A stretch of DNA of 64,000 nucleotides from Palaemon carinicauda (GCF_036898095.1 NC_090735.1:1546888-1610887), one strand, 5' to 3'; positions 21,632 through 32,674 are shown, counted from the first letter of the stretch. A program made the numbers and translations. Notes: generated by a model from the sequence alone, not told the origin.

Positions 21632-21790
21632 GAGAAAATTGAGTCTTTGTTTACATCGAGTTTGGTATCTGGCCGACAGTTGGCGCTGATGGGCACACCC
21701 GCAACCTGTGTAGCGATCGCTGGCGAGTTTTTTTTTTTGTACAGTTTTTTGTCTGTCGAGCAACAGAGTTGCAGCTATATATTCACCGGC
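21632..21790. repeat. Right inverted terminal repeat of element 2
   Basis: Reverse complement of 15338-15495. The last 20 bp to the element border (TAAGTTAAATATTTAAAAAT) match the second half of the ICR. Confidence 0.93.
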
Positions 21791-21804
21791 TAAGTTAAAT
21801 ATTT

Positions 21805-21865
21805 AAAAATACGAATTACTTAAAATTTGTGATTTGTTCCAACACAGAATACTTACCTCGAACTA
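21805..21865. repeat. ICR of element X, part 2 (resumes after element 2)
   Basis: AAAAATACGAATTACTTAAA and onwards, then TTGTTCCAACACAGAATACT and TACCTCGAACTAC. The first segment completes the complement of the left outer end of X (14975-15005), the second is the complement of the right outer end (27757-27793). Confidence 0.82.
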
Positions 21866-22215
21866 CTTTCTTAGGAGACTTATACCTTAGGAGGTGGGAG
21901 TGTCCTTCAGGACCAAGAGACCGTGACGAGAATAGAAGAGGAACCTAAGTAGGAGACTAGGTTCTGCTGACCTCAAAGAAAACACGAGAAAAAAAGGGAA
22001 AACTACGCAAAAAACCATCTTAGTGTCTATGTAACTCACTTCTGCAAGAATCCTAGGAGACATGTCCTTCCAATGATAGTGTATCCCATGGCAGTTTCAG
22101 GGGGCTACCCGAGCCATTTCCGGTAAGGGAATAGGGGAAGGAAGAACAAGGGTGCTCAGGAAGGAACCTCTGTCTCTTGGACTCGCTACCCGCAGTTACC
22201 ACTGGGGCTACACCC

Positions 22216-23370
22216 TTAAACCATTTGGAGCGCGGAAATGACGGGACCTCGCGAGAACCCGCCCAGGGACTTTTTCGAGTAGTCCTTCAAGCAGTGAGCC
22301 GTAAAGGTCGACTGGTTAGACCAAGTACCTGCCCTCAGGCTTTGGCCCACTGTCATGTTCTTCTCAAATGCCAAAGAAGCATTTAGACTCCTAATGTTGT
22401 GGGGTCTGGGCTTTCCTGGAAAGGGGACCCCTGCACTACTGTAGGGCCTGACGATCACTTGCCTTATCCAGAAGAAGAAAGTGTTCTTGGAGACTGGCTC
22501 CTTCACAGTCCCGAGGAAAATGAACAGACTCTTGATCTCGGGATGAGGTCTAGCTGTCCTTTCTAAATACTGCCATACTGCAAGTCTCTCGGGTTGTCCG
22601 AGCGAGGAATAGCTGGCACTGGGAACAATTCTATTTTGGGGTCCCAAACAACTGGATTCTGAGTCTTGGCTACGAAGGAGGGTAAGAACCTGAAAGTAGT
22701 ATCTCGCCAGCCCTTCGAGTGTGAGATCTCGTACGACAGGCCAGGAATCTCACCTACTCTTTGCTGATACCAGAGCTAAACGAAAGACTGCCTTGAGGGT
22801 GAGCTCCTTGTCTAGAATGTCTTTTAGAGGCTCGAAGGGAGATACCAAAATCAACTTCAAGTACCCTAGCCACATCCCCCTGGGGCACTAACGGCTTGGG
22901 GGAAAAACGACTGCTCGAAGCTCTTGAAGAGCGTCGAGATCTACCTGGAGGCACCCAGGTCTATGTCCTTCAGGAGGAAGACTTGGGATGGACATGCCCA
23001 CTTCGTCCCTGAGATAGACCAGGAAGTCTGCTATCTCGTGAATGGAGGCCCCTAACGGCCTGAAGTTCTTCAAGGAGCACCCCTTAGAAAAGGTAGCCCA
23101 CTAGGCCTGGTACACCTCGACTGACGAACGCCACAGGTACCCTGTCATCCTTGATGCTGTCCTCGACGGAAATCCTTCCTTTTTCAGGAGACGCTCGATA
23201 ACCTCCACGCGTGAAGGAGGGACCAAGGGTTTTCGTGGAGCCTCTGGAAGTGAGGCTGCCGGAGAAGGTCTGGTCTGTCTGGAAGTGTCCCAGGTGTAAG
23301 GCATGCCAGTTCCTTTAGATCCGCAAACCACTCCCTCTCTGGCCACCAGGGCGCTACCAAAGTCACCCAC
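22216..23370 (-). pseudogene. Tyrosine recombinase of element X, broken and lacking the nucleophile
   Basis: C-terminal half open at 22216-22647, the N-terminal part scattered over frames to 23370 (VIERLLKKEGFPSRTASRM, IADFLVYLRDEVGMS). The His-x-x-Arg block is kept (HNIRSLNASLAF), but the Tyr position reads FTAHCLKDYS where active relatives have TAHYLQDV, so Tyr has become Cys. The block holding the first Arg is interrupted by stops (near 22760). Catalytically dead on two grounds. Confidence 0.8.
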
Positions 23371-23535
23371 AGGTTGGCCGTCTCATTGGAAGGCGTCCTC
23401 GAACATTGCTGCTGGATCTGGCACAGGAAATCAAAACACGGGGAGCTGTGCGTTTAGTCTCGTGGCGAAGAGGTCGAACACCGGCGAACCCCACTTCAGG
23501 GAGAGGGTTTTGACCACTTCTGGGTGTAGGGATCA

Positions 23536-24748
23536 CTAGGGCCCTACCACTCGACCCTTCCAGTTGAGGCCGTCGGCCAGGACGTTCCTCTTCCCCGGAG
23601 AGAACCTGGCTGAAAAATGAATTTGTTCCACTTCAGCCCATTCTAGGAACTCCATCGTGAGATTGCACCGTTCCTTCGACTTCAGTCCTCCTTGCTCTTT
23701 CACGTAGGCCACCACCGTGGCGTTGTCGCACCCCGGATCCACGGAGCTTCCCCGGGGTAGATGGACGATCTCTAGGCCCGCTCTTTGTACGATCCTCATG
23801 TCCAGCACGTATATGTGCAGGTTCGTCTCCTCGACTTCCCATTTACCTTTTGCCATTTTGTCGAGAAGATGAGCACCCCAGCTCTCCTTGGATACGTCAG
23901 TGAACAGGAGCATCTCCGGAGGGTAGGCAGAAAAGGGCATTCCCTTGAGGGTGTTCGTTCCAATTGCTACCACCCCAGGACTTCCTTCGTCTCTGGGGAC
24001 ACCAGGACTATCTAGTGCGGGGAGTCCTATCAGTCTTCGCCAGACCTTGGCTCTCCTGGGTTGGCCCGACAGGAAGGGCCAGAGTATCTGTTTCAGGGTG
24101 TCCAGTTTCTCCGCGGAGGGGAAGGACCTCGCCATCCGGGAGTCTAGAACCAACCCTAGGTAGGTCATCCTGGTGGAGGAAATCAGTCGGGACTTCTCCA
24201 GGTTGATGATGATACTCAAGACGTTGTAGAACTGCAGGAACTTCTCGTCTTGCTCCCTCAGTACTTCCTCTGGGACTGAAAGCAACAACCAGTCACCTAA
24301 GTACCGAATCTGGCGGACGTCCTGTTCGTACGCCCAGCCTGAAACTATTGAGAAGACCTTCGTGAAGCCGTGAGGACTGTCGACAGTCTGAAGCATAGGG
24401 TTTTGAACTGCCATGTTTTGGTACTCCATTTTTCCCTTAAGAACCTCCTGTTGGAGGGATGAACAGGGGCCTGGAAGCAGATGGCTTCGAGGCCTATGGA
24501 CCTCAGCAGTCCTCCTCCTTCAAGGTCGCTAGGACCGACTTCGGAGTGTTCATCTTGAAGCCGGTGTTGTACACGAATTGTTGAGGGCTGAAAGGTCTCC
24601 AGAACCCTGTCGCCTTCTCCACCAGGAAGAGCCTGTTGTAGAACCCTGGACTCGGTTTTCGACTGGTTCTACTGCCCCTTTCGCCAGCATTGCCGAACCT
24701 TCTTCCTGCAATATTGCTACTCTCCAGGGGTCTCTGGATGCCAACCAC
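23536..24748 (-). pseudogene. RT-RNase H of element X, broken
   Basis: The RT N-terminal part is at 24503-24748 (PSPGFYNRLFLVEKATGFWR, MNTPKSVLATLKEEDC) and is followed by a disrupted stretch. From 24429 one frame runs for 297 codons: RT palm YLGDWLLL, in which the second residue of the DD pair is kept but the first is Gly; connection (LEKSRLISSTRMTYLGL); RNase H (LLFTDVSKESWGAHL, CDNATVVAYVKEQGG, NVLADGLNWKG). The methyltransferase-like region further left (23184-23540) is in pieces. RT activity would be lost with the palm change. Confidence 0.82.
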
Positions 24749-25019
24749 TACCCCTGTTGATCTGGGATCCGAGGTGGAGGTCCGCTAGGAAGGGAAGCTT
24801 GTACCCCTCCTTTAGTACTGCTATGGTCCCCGGATCCGCTCCGTGGTCCCACCATGCTTGCCAATATCGTTTGAGGCATCCCGCCCCCCTGAGGCGCCAG
24901 CAGGAGTAAGGGGGCCTCCCCTCCTAACTCCTTCGAGAGCCCCGGCCTGAACGCCCTCTCCTGGAGTCCGAGTAGGAGGGTCTGAAGGTTAACTGAGGAG
25001 TCGAAGCTCCCCTACGGAG

Positions 25020-27330
25020 GGCAAGGCAAGGGAAAGATTACGTGTGCCAACTTCTACATCCGAAGGGCAGACGGAGCCGAAGAGGCACTGGGCAAAGGTG
25101 CGGGTCTCCCTCTCCAGCGGCCACTGAGGCAGGCACTGGAGAGGCAATAGCCCCGTTCGACCCGCTCGGGGTAAAACCACTCTGCCTTAGTCACGGATGG
25201 GGCCGTCATGGGCCTACCCCCTCCCGGGGAAATCCGTGGGATTTAAGTACCCTGTCATGTCAGCTGCCTCTTCTGATGCTTGGATGGGGCTGGCCAGGAC
25301 AATGGCATGGCTGGCCCCCTCACGGATGGAGCCGCCGGAATGGAGGTATCCGTCATGGGTGTGTCAGCGGCCACCTCCAATGCTTGGATGGGGCCGGCCG
25401 GGACGATGGAGCGGCTATCTCCATCACGGATGAAGCCACTGGGACGGAGGTACCCGTCATGGGTCTACCCCCTCCCGGAGAGATCCGTGGGGTTTAAGTA
25501 CCCTGCCATGTCAGCGGCCGCCTCCGATGCTTGGAGGGGGGTGGCCGGGACGATGGCACGGCTGGCTCCATCACGGATGGAGCCGCCGGGACTGAGGTAG
25601 CCGTCATGGCAGTGTCAGCGGCCACCTCCAATGCTTGGATGGGGCTAGCCAGGACGATGGCACGGCTGACTCTATCACGGATGGAGCCGCCGGGACGGAG
25701 GTAGCCATCATGGGTGTGTCAGCGGCCACCTCCAATGCTTGGATGGGGCTGGCCAGGACGATGGCACGGCTAGCTCCATCACGGATGGAGCCGCCGCGAC
25801 GGAGGTAGCCGTCACGGATGTGTCAGCGGCCACCTCCAAAGCTTGGATGGGGCTGACCAGGATGATGGCACGGATGGAGCTGCCGGGGCGGAGGGAGCCA
25901 TCCTGGGTGTGTCAGTGGCCACCTCCAATGCCAGGATGGGTCTGGCCAGGACGATGGAGCGGCTATCTCCATCACGGATGAAGCCACTGGGACGGAGGTA
26001 GCTGTCATGGGTCTACCCCCTCCCGGGGAATCCGTGGGGTGTGAGTACCCTGGCATACCAGCGGTTGACCACGAAGCCTGAATGGAGCAGTCGTGGTACC
26101 GGGTATGGATGCCATGCTGCTGGGTCAATCCAGCGGCTACCTCCGCTGGAAGGATGGAGCTCCTGCGGAATCCATGGAGCCACGGGATTCCCCGTGCTGG
26201 CTGGTTGGTTCTTTCGTTCAGGGCTGGACATCGAAGGACCGGAAGCCGGGACAAGGCTGCCAGTCAGAAGGGGCGACTCTCTCCGCTGGGTGGGAGAAGT
26301 CGGAACCTTCGTGGGCTTATGCCTGTCGACTGAGACCTGGCTGTCGACGGAAGGAGTCGGAACCCTCACGGACTTATGCCGGTCTGCCAGAGCCTGCTGT
26401 AGGGTTGCCGGGGTTCACGTCGAAGGGCGGGCATCACCGTCGAAACGGGGGCCTCCATCCTGGGTCCACTGCGCTCGTGCCGAGCTAGGTGGCCTTTGGA
26501 GGTCAGTACTCGACTGCCAGACCGAAGGGGCGACTCTCTCCGCTGGGCGGATGGAGCCGGACCCTTCGCGGACTTACGCCTGTCGACTGGAACCTGCCAT
26601 GATGAGTCCCTCCGTCGGGTGCCGCTGCTGAGCTTCCTCTTGGGAGGCTCCTTCTCGGCGACGTCCTTGGCTGCAGAAGTGACTGAAAGACACGCCAAAG
26701 AGGCTGGAGAAGAATTAGGGAAATTTTTCCCCCACATGGAGTCATCAGAGGAGACGTGGCCTGCTTGCACCAGGACTCCGTCTCCCAACTCACTCCCGCC
26801 CCTCCCCCAAGGCCCCTCACTCGTCTGGAACGACGCCACAACCCCACTATCCTGAAGATCAGACTCTTGGGGAAGGGCCGCGGCCCTCTTCCCCACAACG
26901 GACTTACCTCGTCCCCTACTCTGGGTAGGGGAGGGTGGTAGGGAAGCTCTGTCAGAAGAGACGTCCGGCGAAGCAAGGGGGTAAGGGGCGCTAGTCTTCT
27001 TAGGCGTCCTCTTCGTCGCCTACTTCTTCTTGGTGCTATACCTCACCCACTCCGACTCCTGGGGAAGAGCAATGGGCACTTCCCCACAACTGACTTACCT
27101 CGTCCCCTACTCTGGGTAGCGGAAGATGGCTGTATAAAGAAGCTCCATTCGACGAGGCATCGGGAGAAGTAAGGGGCGAGGAGAGGCACGTCTTCCTATG
27201 AGACCTCTTGGACGCATTCTTCTTCTTGGTGCTGAAGCGCACCCACTGCACCACGTTCCAGGACTCGCACTCCGGACATGTGGCTGTAGAACATAAGCTG
27301 CCACTACACGACAAGCACAGAGGATAAGGG
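25020..27330 (-). pseudogene. gag of element X, broken, with internal duplications
   Basis: The N-terminal Cys motif survives in part at 27230-27314 (LCLSCSGSLC, CPECESWNVVQW), truncated at its start by a retroposon (27340-27500). Next comes a Lys-rich stretch (KKKNASKRSHRK). A roughly 190-bp segment is duplicated in tandem (about 26870-27060 and 27060-27250; both contain the string CTTACCTCGTCCCCTACTCT). The rest (26.3-26.9 kb) encodes Arg/Ser/Pro-rich low complexity (RRKSAKGPAPSAQRRESPLR repeats) and then a tandem array (25262-26000). Many stops and frame changes. Confidence 0.7.
25262..26010. repeat. About 104-105 bp tandem repeat in gag of element X
   Basis: Marker TGCTTGGATGGGGCTGGCCA and variants recurs at 25276, 25381, 25528, 25632, 25736 and 25840, i.e. 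mostly every 104-105 bp (one 147-bp spacing), each followed by ATCACGGATGGAGCCGCCGG or a variant. About seven diverged units. It replaces the middle of gag. Confidence 0.8.
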
Positions 27331-27339
27331 TAGGAAGGA

Positions 27340-27500
27340 TGATTTATTGTTAATTTGTTCTCTTCAGTTATTTATTTCCTTATTTCATTTCCTCACAGGG
27401 CTATTTTTCCTTATTGGAGCCCCTGGGCTTAAAGCATCTTGCTTTTCCAAAAAGGGCTGTTGCTAGGATAGTAATAATAATAATAATGGGTCCACATGAG
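27340..27500 (+). mobile_element. SINE-like retroposon fragment (ii) in gag of X
   Basis: TTCCTTATTTCATTTCCTCA, then GGGCTATTTTTCC, then CCCCTGGGCTTAAAGCATCT, ending in (AAT)n at about 27470-27487. It matches the 3' part of the copy at 27800-28497. It sits directly after the gag Cys motif and removes the true gag start. Confidence 0.75.
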
Positions 27501-27589
27501 GACCGCGAAAGACACAAAAGGGGGGTCGGGGACACAGGGGAGCACTGGGTAAGGAGAGAGCGTCGAGATGTTATCACGACACGACCAGA

Positions 27590-27793
27590 GAACTTACTGG
27601 AGATCGAGACCTGAGCAAGCATGCTCTCTGACCTGGGAGATAGCCTCGGGGGCATGTTCCACTCCACCTGAGGTTACCCCTCATGGAAAACGGGACTAGG
27701 GGAAACTACACAAAACTCTGGTCGGTTGGAAGGAAATCCCAGATAAACTCCTAAGAAAGTAGTTCGAGGTAAGTATTCTGTGTTGGAACAAAT
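27590..27793. repeat. Right inverted terminal repeat and end of element X
   Basis: Reverse complement of 15013-15198, followed by the right outer end AGGTAAGTATTCTGTGTTGG and AACAAAT, mirrored at 21830-21865. Confidence 0.88.
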
Positions 27794-27799
27794 ACAAAT

Positions 27800-28465
27800 T
27801 TCTTTAGTAGGTAGTAGGTTGGCCTGGGCACCAGCCGCTCGTTGAGATACTACCGCTAGAGAGTTATGGGGTCCTTTGACTGGCCAGACAGTACTACATA
27901 GGACCCTTCTCTCTGGTTACGGTTCTTTCCCTTTGCCTACACAGACACCGAATAGTGTGGCCTATCCTTTACAGATTCTCCTCTGTCCTCATACACCTGA
28001 CAACACTGTGATTACTTGACAATTCTTCTTCACCCAAGGGGTTAACTACTGCACTGTAATTGTTCAGTGGCTACTTTCCTCTTGGTAAGGGTAGAAGAGA
28101 CTCTTTAGCTATGGTAAGCAGTTCTTCTAGGAGAAGGACACTCCAAAATCAAACCATTGTTCTCTATTCCTGGGTAGTGCCATAGCCTCTGTACCATGGT
28201 CTTACACTGCCTTGGGTTAGAGTTCTCTTGCTTGAGGGTACACTTGGGCACACTTTTCTATCTAGTTTCTCTTCCTCTTGTTCTGTTAAAGTTTTTATAT
28301 TTTAAATAGGAAATATTTATTTTAATATTGTTACTATTCCTAAAATGTTCTATTTTTCCTTATCTCCTTATTTCCTTATTTCCTTTCCTCACTGGGCTAT
28401 TTTCCCTGTTGGGGCCCCTGGGCTTATAGCATCCTGCTTTTCCAACTAGGGTTGTAGCTTAGCAT

Positions 28466-28497
<32 letters not shown>
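27800..28497 (+). mobile_element. SINE-like retroposon (iii), long copy with (AAT)n tail
   Basis: About 0.7 kb beginning near GTTGGCCTGGGCACCAGCCG and ending in CTAGGGTTGTAGCTTAGC and (AAT)n at 28469-28497. Large parts recur in reverse complement at 41622-41965 and shorter parts at 14744 and 27340. No ORF of note. It fills the gap between the right end of X and the donor of the 28.5-kb exon. Confidence 0.75.
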
Positions 28498-28499
<2 letters not shown>

Positions 28500-28518
28500 G
28501 TAACAAAAAGACACTTAC

Positions 28519-28685
28519 CTCCGTACTGCGTGTAGGCTTGCTTGATATCACATAACCTCATGACCAACTGCTCACATGGTATAGGCTCACCAAACTGCAA
28601 CGTATGGCGCTGAGCAATAGCACGTAATTCATTGGTGAGTACGTTTGCATCTGATGTAATGCCAGCAACACAACATGCCATATCA
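28519..28685 (-). CDS. PSMA4: PSMA4 internal coding exon (second visible)
   Basis: Encodes [20 protein letters not shown], then [20 protein letters not shown], then [12 protein letters not shown]: about residues 70-125 of proteasome alpha type 4. Acceptor TTTTCAG ends at 28686; donor GTAAGTG begins at 28518. The 167 nt start with T, completing the GA left by the exon at 41150 to an Asp codon, and end with the G of a Gly codon completed at 14571. The open frame that runs on past the donor (CLFVTF and poly-Tyr from the (ATT)n tail of the neighbouring retroposon) is not part of the protein. The acceptor's pyrimidine tract is next to a DIRS-like end (28692-28720). Confidence 0.96.
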
Positions 28686-28689
28686 CTGA

Positions 28690-29560
28690 AAATAAGTAAT
28701 TTGTATTTTTCCTAGTTATAGGTATACAAGCCTAAGTTTTTTAAAATATGGGTAAGTCTTAAACAGCTCTGGAATAGCCACGATAGTTGATAATGAGAGG
28801 TGATACAAGGGAGAAGCCCAAAATGCTGCCAGTGTTAGAATACCCTTGTTTGAACAACGAATCAATTTTCCCCTAATGAATAAATTACATTGGCATTAAT
28901 TGGTTCCCCACTCAAGTATGATTCTACTATGGACCATTTTTACATGAAATTACAATATTAAAGTTTTAATTTAAGCGCTGTATTGTACATAAAAGAATAC
29001 CAAAAATAATTAAATGTTTAAGTCAATAGAATAAATGGATAAATATAAACAAAATTAACATTGAAATTCACTTTACTTGTAGTAAGTTCATTGTCTTCCT
29101 GATCATAAGAGCAAGAATAATCCAGATGGGGAAAAAGATGCTACATTGATTCCCAGTATGACCAAAGACAAAAGTGGCTATTCTGTGACTGGCAGGTGCA
29201 CAGGCCTTACCCTTCAAGCCATCTGTCATTATCAACTACCATGTTAAAGGACAAAAGGTTTATTAAGCGTAGGATCTTACTAAATTCCTATGCATCATTC
29301 TTATAGTGTTAAAAAAAAATATAAGCTCTTGAAATGAGTTTTTAAAAACTAAAAACCAATTGAAATATTGCCACAATTATTGGTAAATTATGACCCTGAT
29401 ATTAAGGAAGGCAGGATTATAACTAAATGGTGTAAATTTACAACTGACCAGAACAACATTACCAAGGAAAACTATGTCCACATTGATTGGGACATTAAAA
29501 TGCAAGAATATAATCATGAAAACATTTAACAACAGAATTTCATCCTGCTTGACAAAAATG
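28690..29560. other. Intron sequence beginning with a degenerate DIRS-like end
   Basis: TAATTTGTATTTTTCCTA at 28697-28714, followed by ATAGGTATACAAGCCTAAG, resembles the left ends of X, D, E and G. No coding remnant recognised up to 29560; AT-rich. Confidence 0.4.
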
Positions 29561-30280
29561 CGAGATTTTCATAGATAATTTGTATTCTTCCTAACTATAT
29601 AAACTTTGATTTAACCGAAGCTAGAACAGCCATTAAAATTTAACAAGGTACTGAGTTATAACTAACAACACCCCTGTCAGTTATCATGACTAGTACTTTA
29701 TAACTTTTTAGCCTGGAAATTGCAGTTTGGTTGATACAGGGAGTGTAACTTAAAGAACTTGGGGTTGTAGTTAGGAATCAATAAAAAGTTTAAAAGAGTA
29801 ATTTGTATGTTGTCTAACAATTATAAAAGTTTGTCTTCAGAATGAGCTGTAAAAGGTAGGTGCAATAGTCGGTAGAAGGTAGGCGGGGGAATCACCAGCC
29901 TGCCAAACTGTTTCACATTACTTTTGACCTTTGGTTTGAGGACTGTGTGCGGATGCACCAGTTAAGAGTGACTGAGAAGTAGGGGTGAATGCAACTACAG
30001 TAACTTTATTTGGACAGAGCATGAGTATATATACAACCCATTCCAGTCAAGAATGGCACAAAAATTCAAACACAAGGATTCCAGAACATGCAGGCATAAA
30101 CAGGTTATCAGTGCAAGGGGAGAGCGATACCGATAATTTACAAAAAACAGAAATACCTTTACAGTGTACGAGTGTGTGATACATGTGCAGTGCAACTGAA
30201 CGGGGTGGTTGAGGCAGGAAATGTAACTGAATAGCACTCAGGTGTGCATAGTTAACATTGATATAAATTAATCACAAGAA
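29561..30280. other. Degenerate DIRS-like left end (remnant K) and unassigned intron
   Basis: ATAATTTGTATTCTTCCTAA (29576-29595), then an ITR-like body with TAAAATTTAACAAGG, and an ICR-like TAATTTGTATGTTGTCTAAC near 29800. Nothing recognisable between 29840 and 30280. Confidence 0.4.
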
Positions 30281-30720
30281 CTTGTGATTTGTTTCTATAG
30301 TATACAAACTATCATTATTTCAATAGGTACCCCTAGAACAAAATTGGGAGGGTCTTTTCTTTCCTGGACATGTACTTCTTCCTGGTCCCATAAAAGGACA
30401 AGGAAAGGGACTACAACAATCTCTACACAGCTAATCAATGAGATGTAGAAGTTGTTAAGGCTTCTACCACTACAGGCTTAGAAAGGAAGTCACTGAACAC
30501 TTTTCTCTATATGGGTAACGGTCCTGCAGTGGATTTCTGCAAGCCCCGATATTTTAACCTCTACTTGGGACCCCCCGAAATGCACTCACAACAAGGAGAT
30601 AACTGCGAACAGTCATGCCCCTCGCAAAATGCACAACGATGATGAGGATTAATTGCAAGTTTGGATAAATCTGTAACAAGGTTTACCAGCTTTACCTGGC
30701 CAAAACCAAACCAGATTTCC
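30281..30720 (-). pseudogene. gag N-terminal remnant H of a deleted DIRS element
   Basis: An ICR-like stretch (30281-30340, CTTGTGATTTGTTTCTATAG) is followed almost directly by a gag start. The minus strand from about 30690 reads a Cys pattern NPHHRCAFCEGHDC and CCEC, parallel to the DPHTLCxxCRGxxC...CEC of the other families. The RT, YR and most of gag are missing, so this is an internal-deletion derivative. Stops present. Confidence 0.55.
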
Positions 30721-30804
30721 TTGCACTTTTTTCCTTTAATTCTGAAATGAGAAAAAAAAAATAATAAATATGTTATTTTTATTAGTAAAATAAATTTTTG
30801 AATA

Positions 30805-30964
30805 TACTTACCCGATAATCATGTAGCTGTCAACTCCGTTGCCCGACAGAATTCTATGGAGGGATACGCCAGCTATCACAATACTAGAAGGGGGTGTACT
30901 TACCAGCGCCACCTGTGGCCAGGTACTATAGTACTTCTTGTTGACACCTCCTCAATTTTTCCTC
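30805..30964. repeat. Left inverted terminal repeat of element 3
   Basis: Reverse complement of 37265-37422 with no difference noticed by eye over its core (CAACTCCGTTGCCCGACAGA, GGATACGCCAGCTATCACAA, CAGGTACTATAGTACTTCTT). Confidence 0.93.
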
Positions 30965-31007
30965 GGCCCACTGGTTCTCTATGGGGAGGAAGGGAGGGTC
31001 GATTAAA

Positions 31008-31100
31008 TCATGATTATCGGGTAAGTATATTCAAAAATTTATTTTACTAATAAAAATAACATTTTTCAATATTAAACTTACCCGATAATCATGTAGCTGA
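31008..31100. repeat. Internal complementary region of element 3
   Basis: CATGATTATCGGGTAAGTAT and onwards mirrors the left outer end; TTCAATATTAAACTTACCCG and onwards mirrors the right outer end (37400-37437). Confidence 0.87.
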
Positions 31101-31485
31101 TTCACACCCAGGGGGGTGGGTGAAAAACCAGTGTACAAGACTAAAGGATAGCTAAGTATCCCGTATTTCATATAATCAGTTATCCACAATAACAATGAAA
31201 TAATAAGTACCTGGTAAGGAAGTCGACTTGAACCGTTACTTTGCCTTTAATAAGATCGTCTTCCTTACTGAGCGCAGCGTTCCTCTTGGGAGGCTGAATC
31301 AACTCAAAGGTGCTAAAGTATACAGGGCTGCAACCCATACTAAAGGACCTCATCACAACCTTTAACCTCGGCGCTTCTCAAGAAAGAATTGACCACCCGC
31401 CAAATCAACAAGGATGTGGAAGGCTTCTTAGCCGACCGTACAACCCATAAAAAATATTCAAGAGAAAGGTTAAAAGGTTATGGGA

Positions 31486-32674
31486 TTATGGGAATGTAGT
31501 GGCTGAGCCCTCGCCTACTACTGCATTCGTTGCTACGAATGGTCCCAGGGTGTAGCAGTACTCGTAAAGAGACTGGACATCTTTGAGATAGAATGATGCG
31601 AACACTGACTTGCTTCTCCAATAGGTTGCATCCATAACACTCTGCAGAGAATGGCTCTGTTTGAAGGCCACTGAAGTAGCCACAGCTCCCACTTCATGTG
31701 TCCTTACCTTCAGCAAAGCAAGGTCTTCTTCCTTCAGATGAGAATGTGTTTCTCTAATCAGAAGCCTGAATAGTAAGAAACTGAGTTCTTAGAACTTGGA
31801 AAAAAAGGTTTCCTGATAGCACACTATAAGGCTTCTGATTGTCCTTGTAAAGGTTAAGACCTTTTTAGATAGTACCTAAGAGCTCTAACTGGGCAAAGTA
31901 CTCTCTTCAGATCATTCCCCACCAAGTTGGACAGGCTTGGGATCTCGAACGACTTAGGCCAAGGACGTGAAGGAAGCTCGTTTAGCAAAAACCGAGCTGC
32001 AAGGAACATGTAGCCGTTTCAGATGTGAAAACAATGATCCTGCTGAAGGCGTGGATCTCACTTACTCTTTTAGCTGTTGTCAAGCACACGAGGAAAAGAG
32101 TTTTTAATGTGAGGTCCTAAAAAGAGGCTGATTGGAGAGGTTCAAATCTTGATGACATAAGGAACCTTAGGACCACGTCTAGATTCCAGCCTGGAGTGGA
32201 CAACCGACGTTCCTTTGAGGTCTCAAAAGACCTAGGGAGGTCCTGTAGATCTTTGTTGGTGGAAAGATCCAAGCCTCTGTGGCGGAAAACCGCTGCCAAC
32301 ATACTTCTGTAACCCTTGATCGTAGGAGCTGAAAGGGATCTTACTTTCCTTAGATATAACAGGAAGTCAGCAATCTGGGTTACAGTGGTACTGGTTGAGG
32401 AAACTGCATTGGTCTTGTACCAGCTACGGAAGACTTCCCCTTGAGACTGATAGATTCTGAGAGTGGATGTTCTCCTTGCTTTGGCAATCGCTCTGGCTGC
32501 CTCCTTCGAAAAGCCCCTAGCTCTTGAGAGTCTTTCGAAAGTCTGAAGGCAGTCAGACGAAGAGAGTGGAGGATTGGGTGTACCTTCTTTACGTGAGGTA
32601 GACTTAGAAGGTTCACTCCTAGAGGAAGAGTCCTGGGAATGTCGACCAGCCATTGCAGTACCTCTAAGAACCAT
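31486..32674 (-). pseudogene. Tyrosine recombinase of element 3, broken
   Basis: The N-terminal and core-binding part is open (within 32117-32857); the C-terminal 76 codons are open at 31486-31716. Between them are indels (near 31770-32110). In the C-terminal piece the His-x-x-Arg box reads HEVGAVATSVAF, so the second catalytic Arg has become Gly, while the nucleophile block FASFYLKDV is kept. Comparison is with the intact HEVRAV of element 2. Confidence 0.83.

Larger units (their letters stand above)
15292..21810 (-). mobile_element. DIRS-like element 2 (family A, nearly intact), nested in X
   Basis: About 6.5 kb. Inverted terminal repeats at 15338-15495 and 21632-21790, ICR at 15541-15632, and three overlapping minus-strand genes: gag (18991-21423), pol (16932-19079, one stop) and YR (16033-17226). 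It is the best-preserved element in the window. It lies exactly inside the ICR of X. The two junctions share AAAAAT, so removing the element restores a continuous X ICR without a duplication. It lacks the internal deletion and the gag rearrangement of elements 1 and 3, to which it is otherwise collinear. Confidence 0.93.
14975..27793 (-). mobile_element. DIRS-like element X, split by element 2
   Basis: About 6.3 kb of element X once the nested element 2 (15292-21810) is subtracted. Inverted terminal repeats lie at 15013-15198 and 27590-27778. The ICR is interrupted by element 2: its left part ends at 15291-15296 and the rest resumes at 21805-21865. The minus-strand gene order from the right is gag (25.0-27.3 kb), RT-RNase H (23.5-24.8 kb), YR (22.2-23.4 kb). 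All genes carry disabling changes, including RT YLGDW in place of YLDDW and YR Tyr to Cys. Element Y belongs to the same family. Confidence 0.87.

Noticed and set aside
15292..21810. An endogenous retrovirus or LTR retrotransposon
   Set aside because: Inverted, not direct, terminal repeats; an ICR; a tyrosine recombinase instead of a DDE integrase; no protease or envelope gene.
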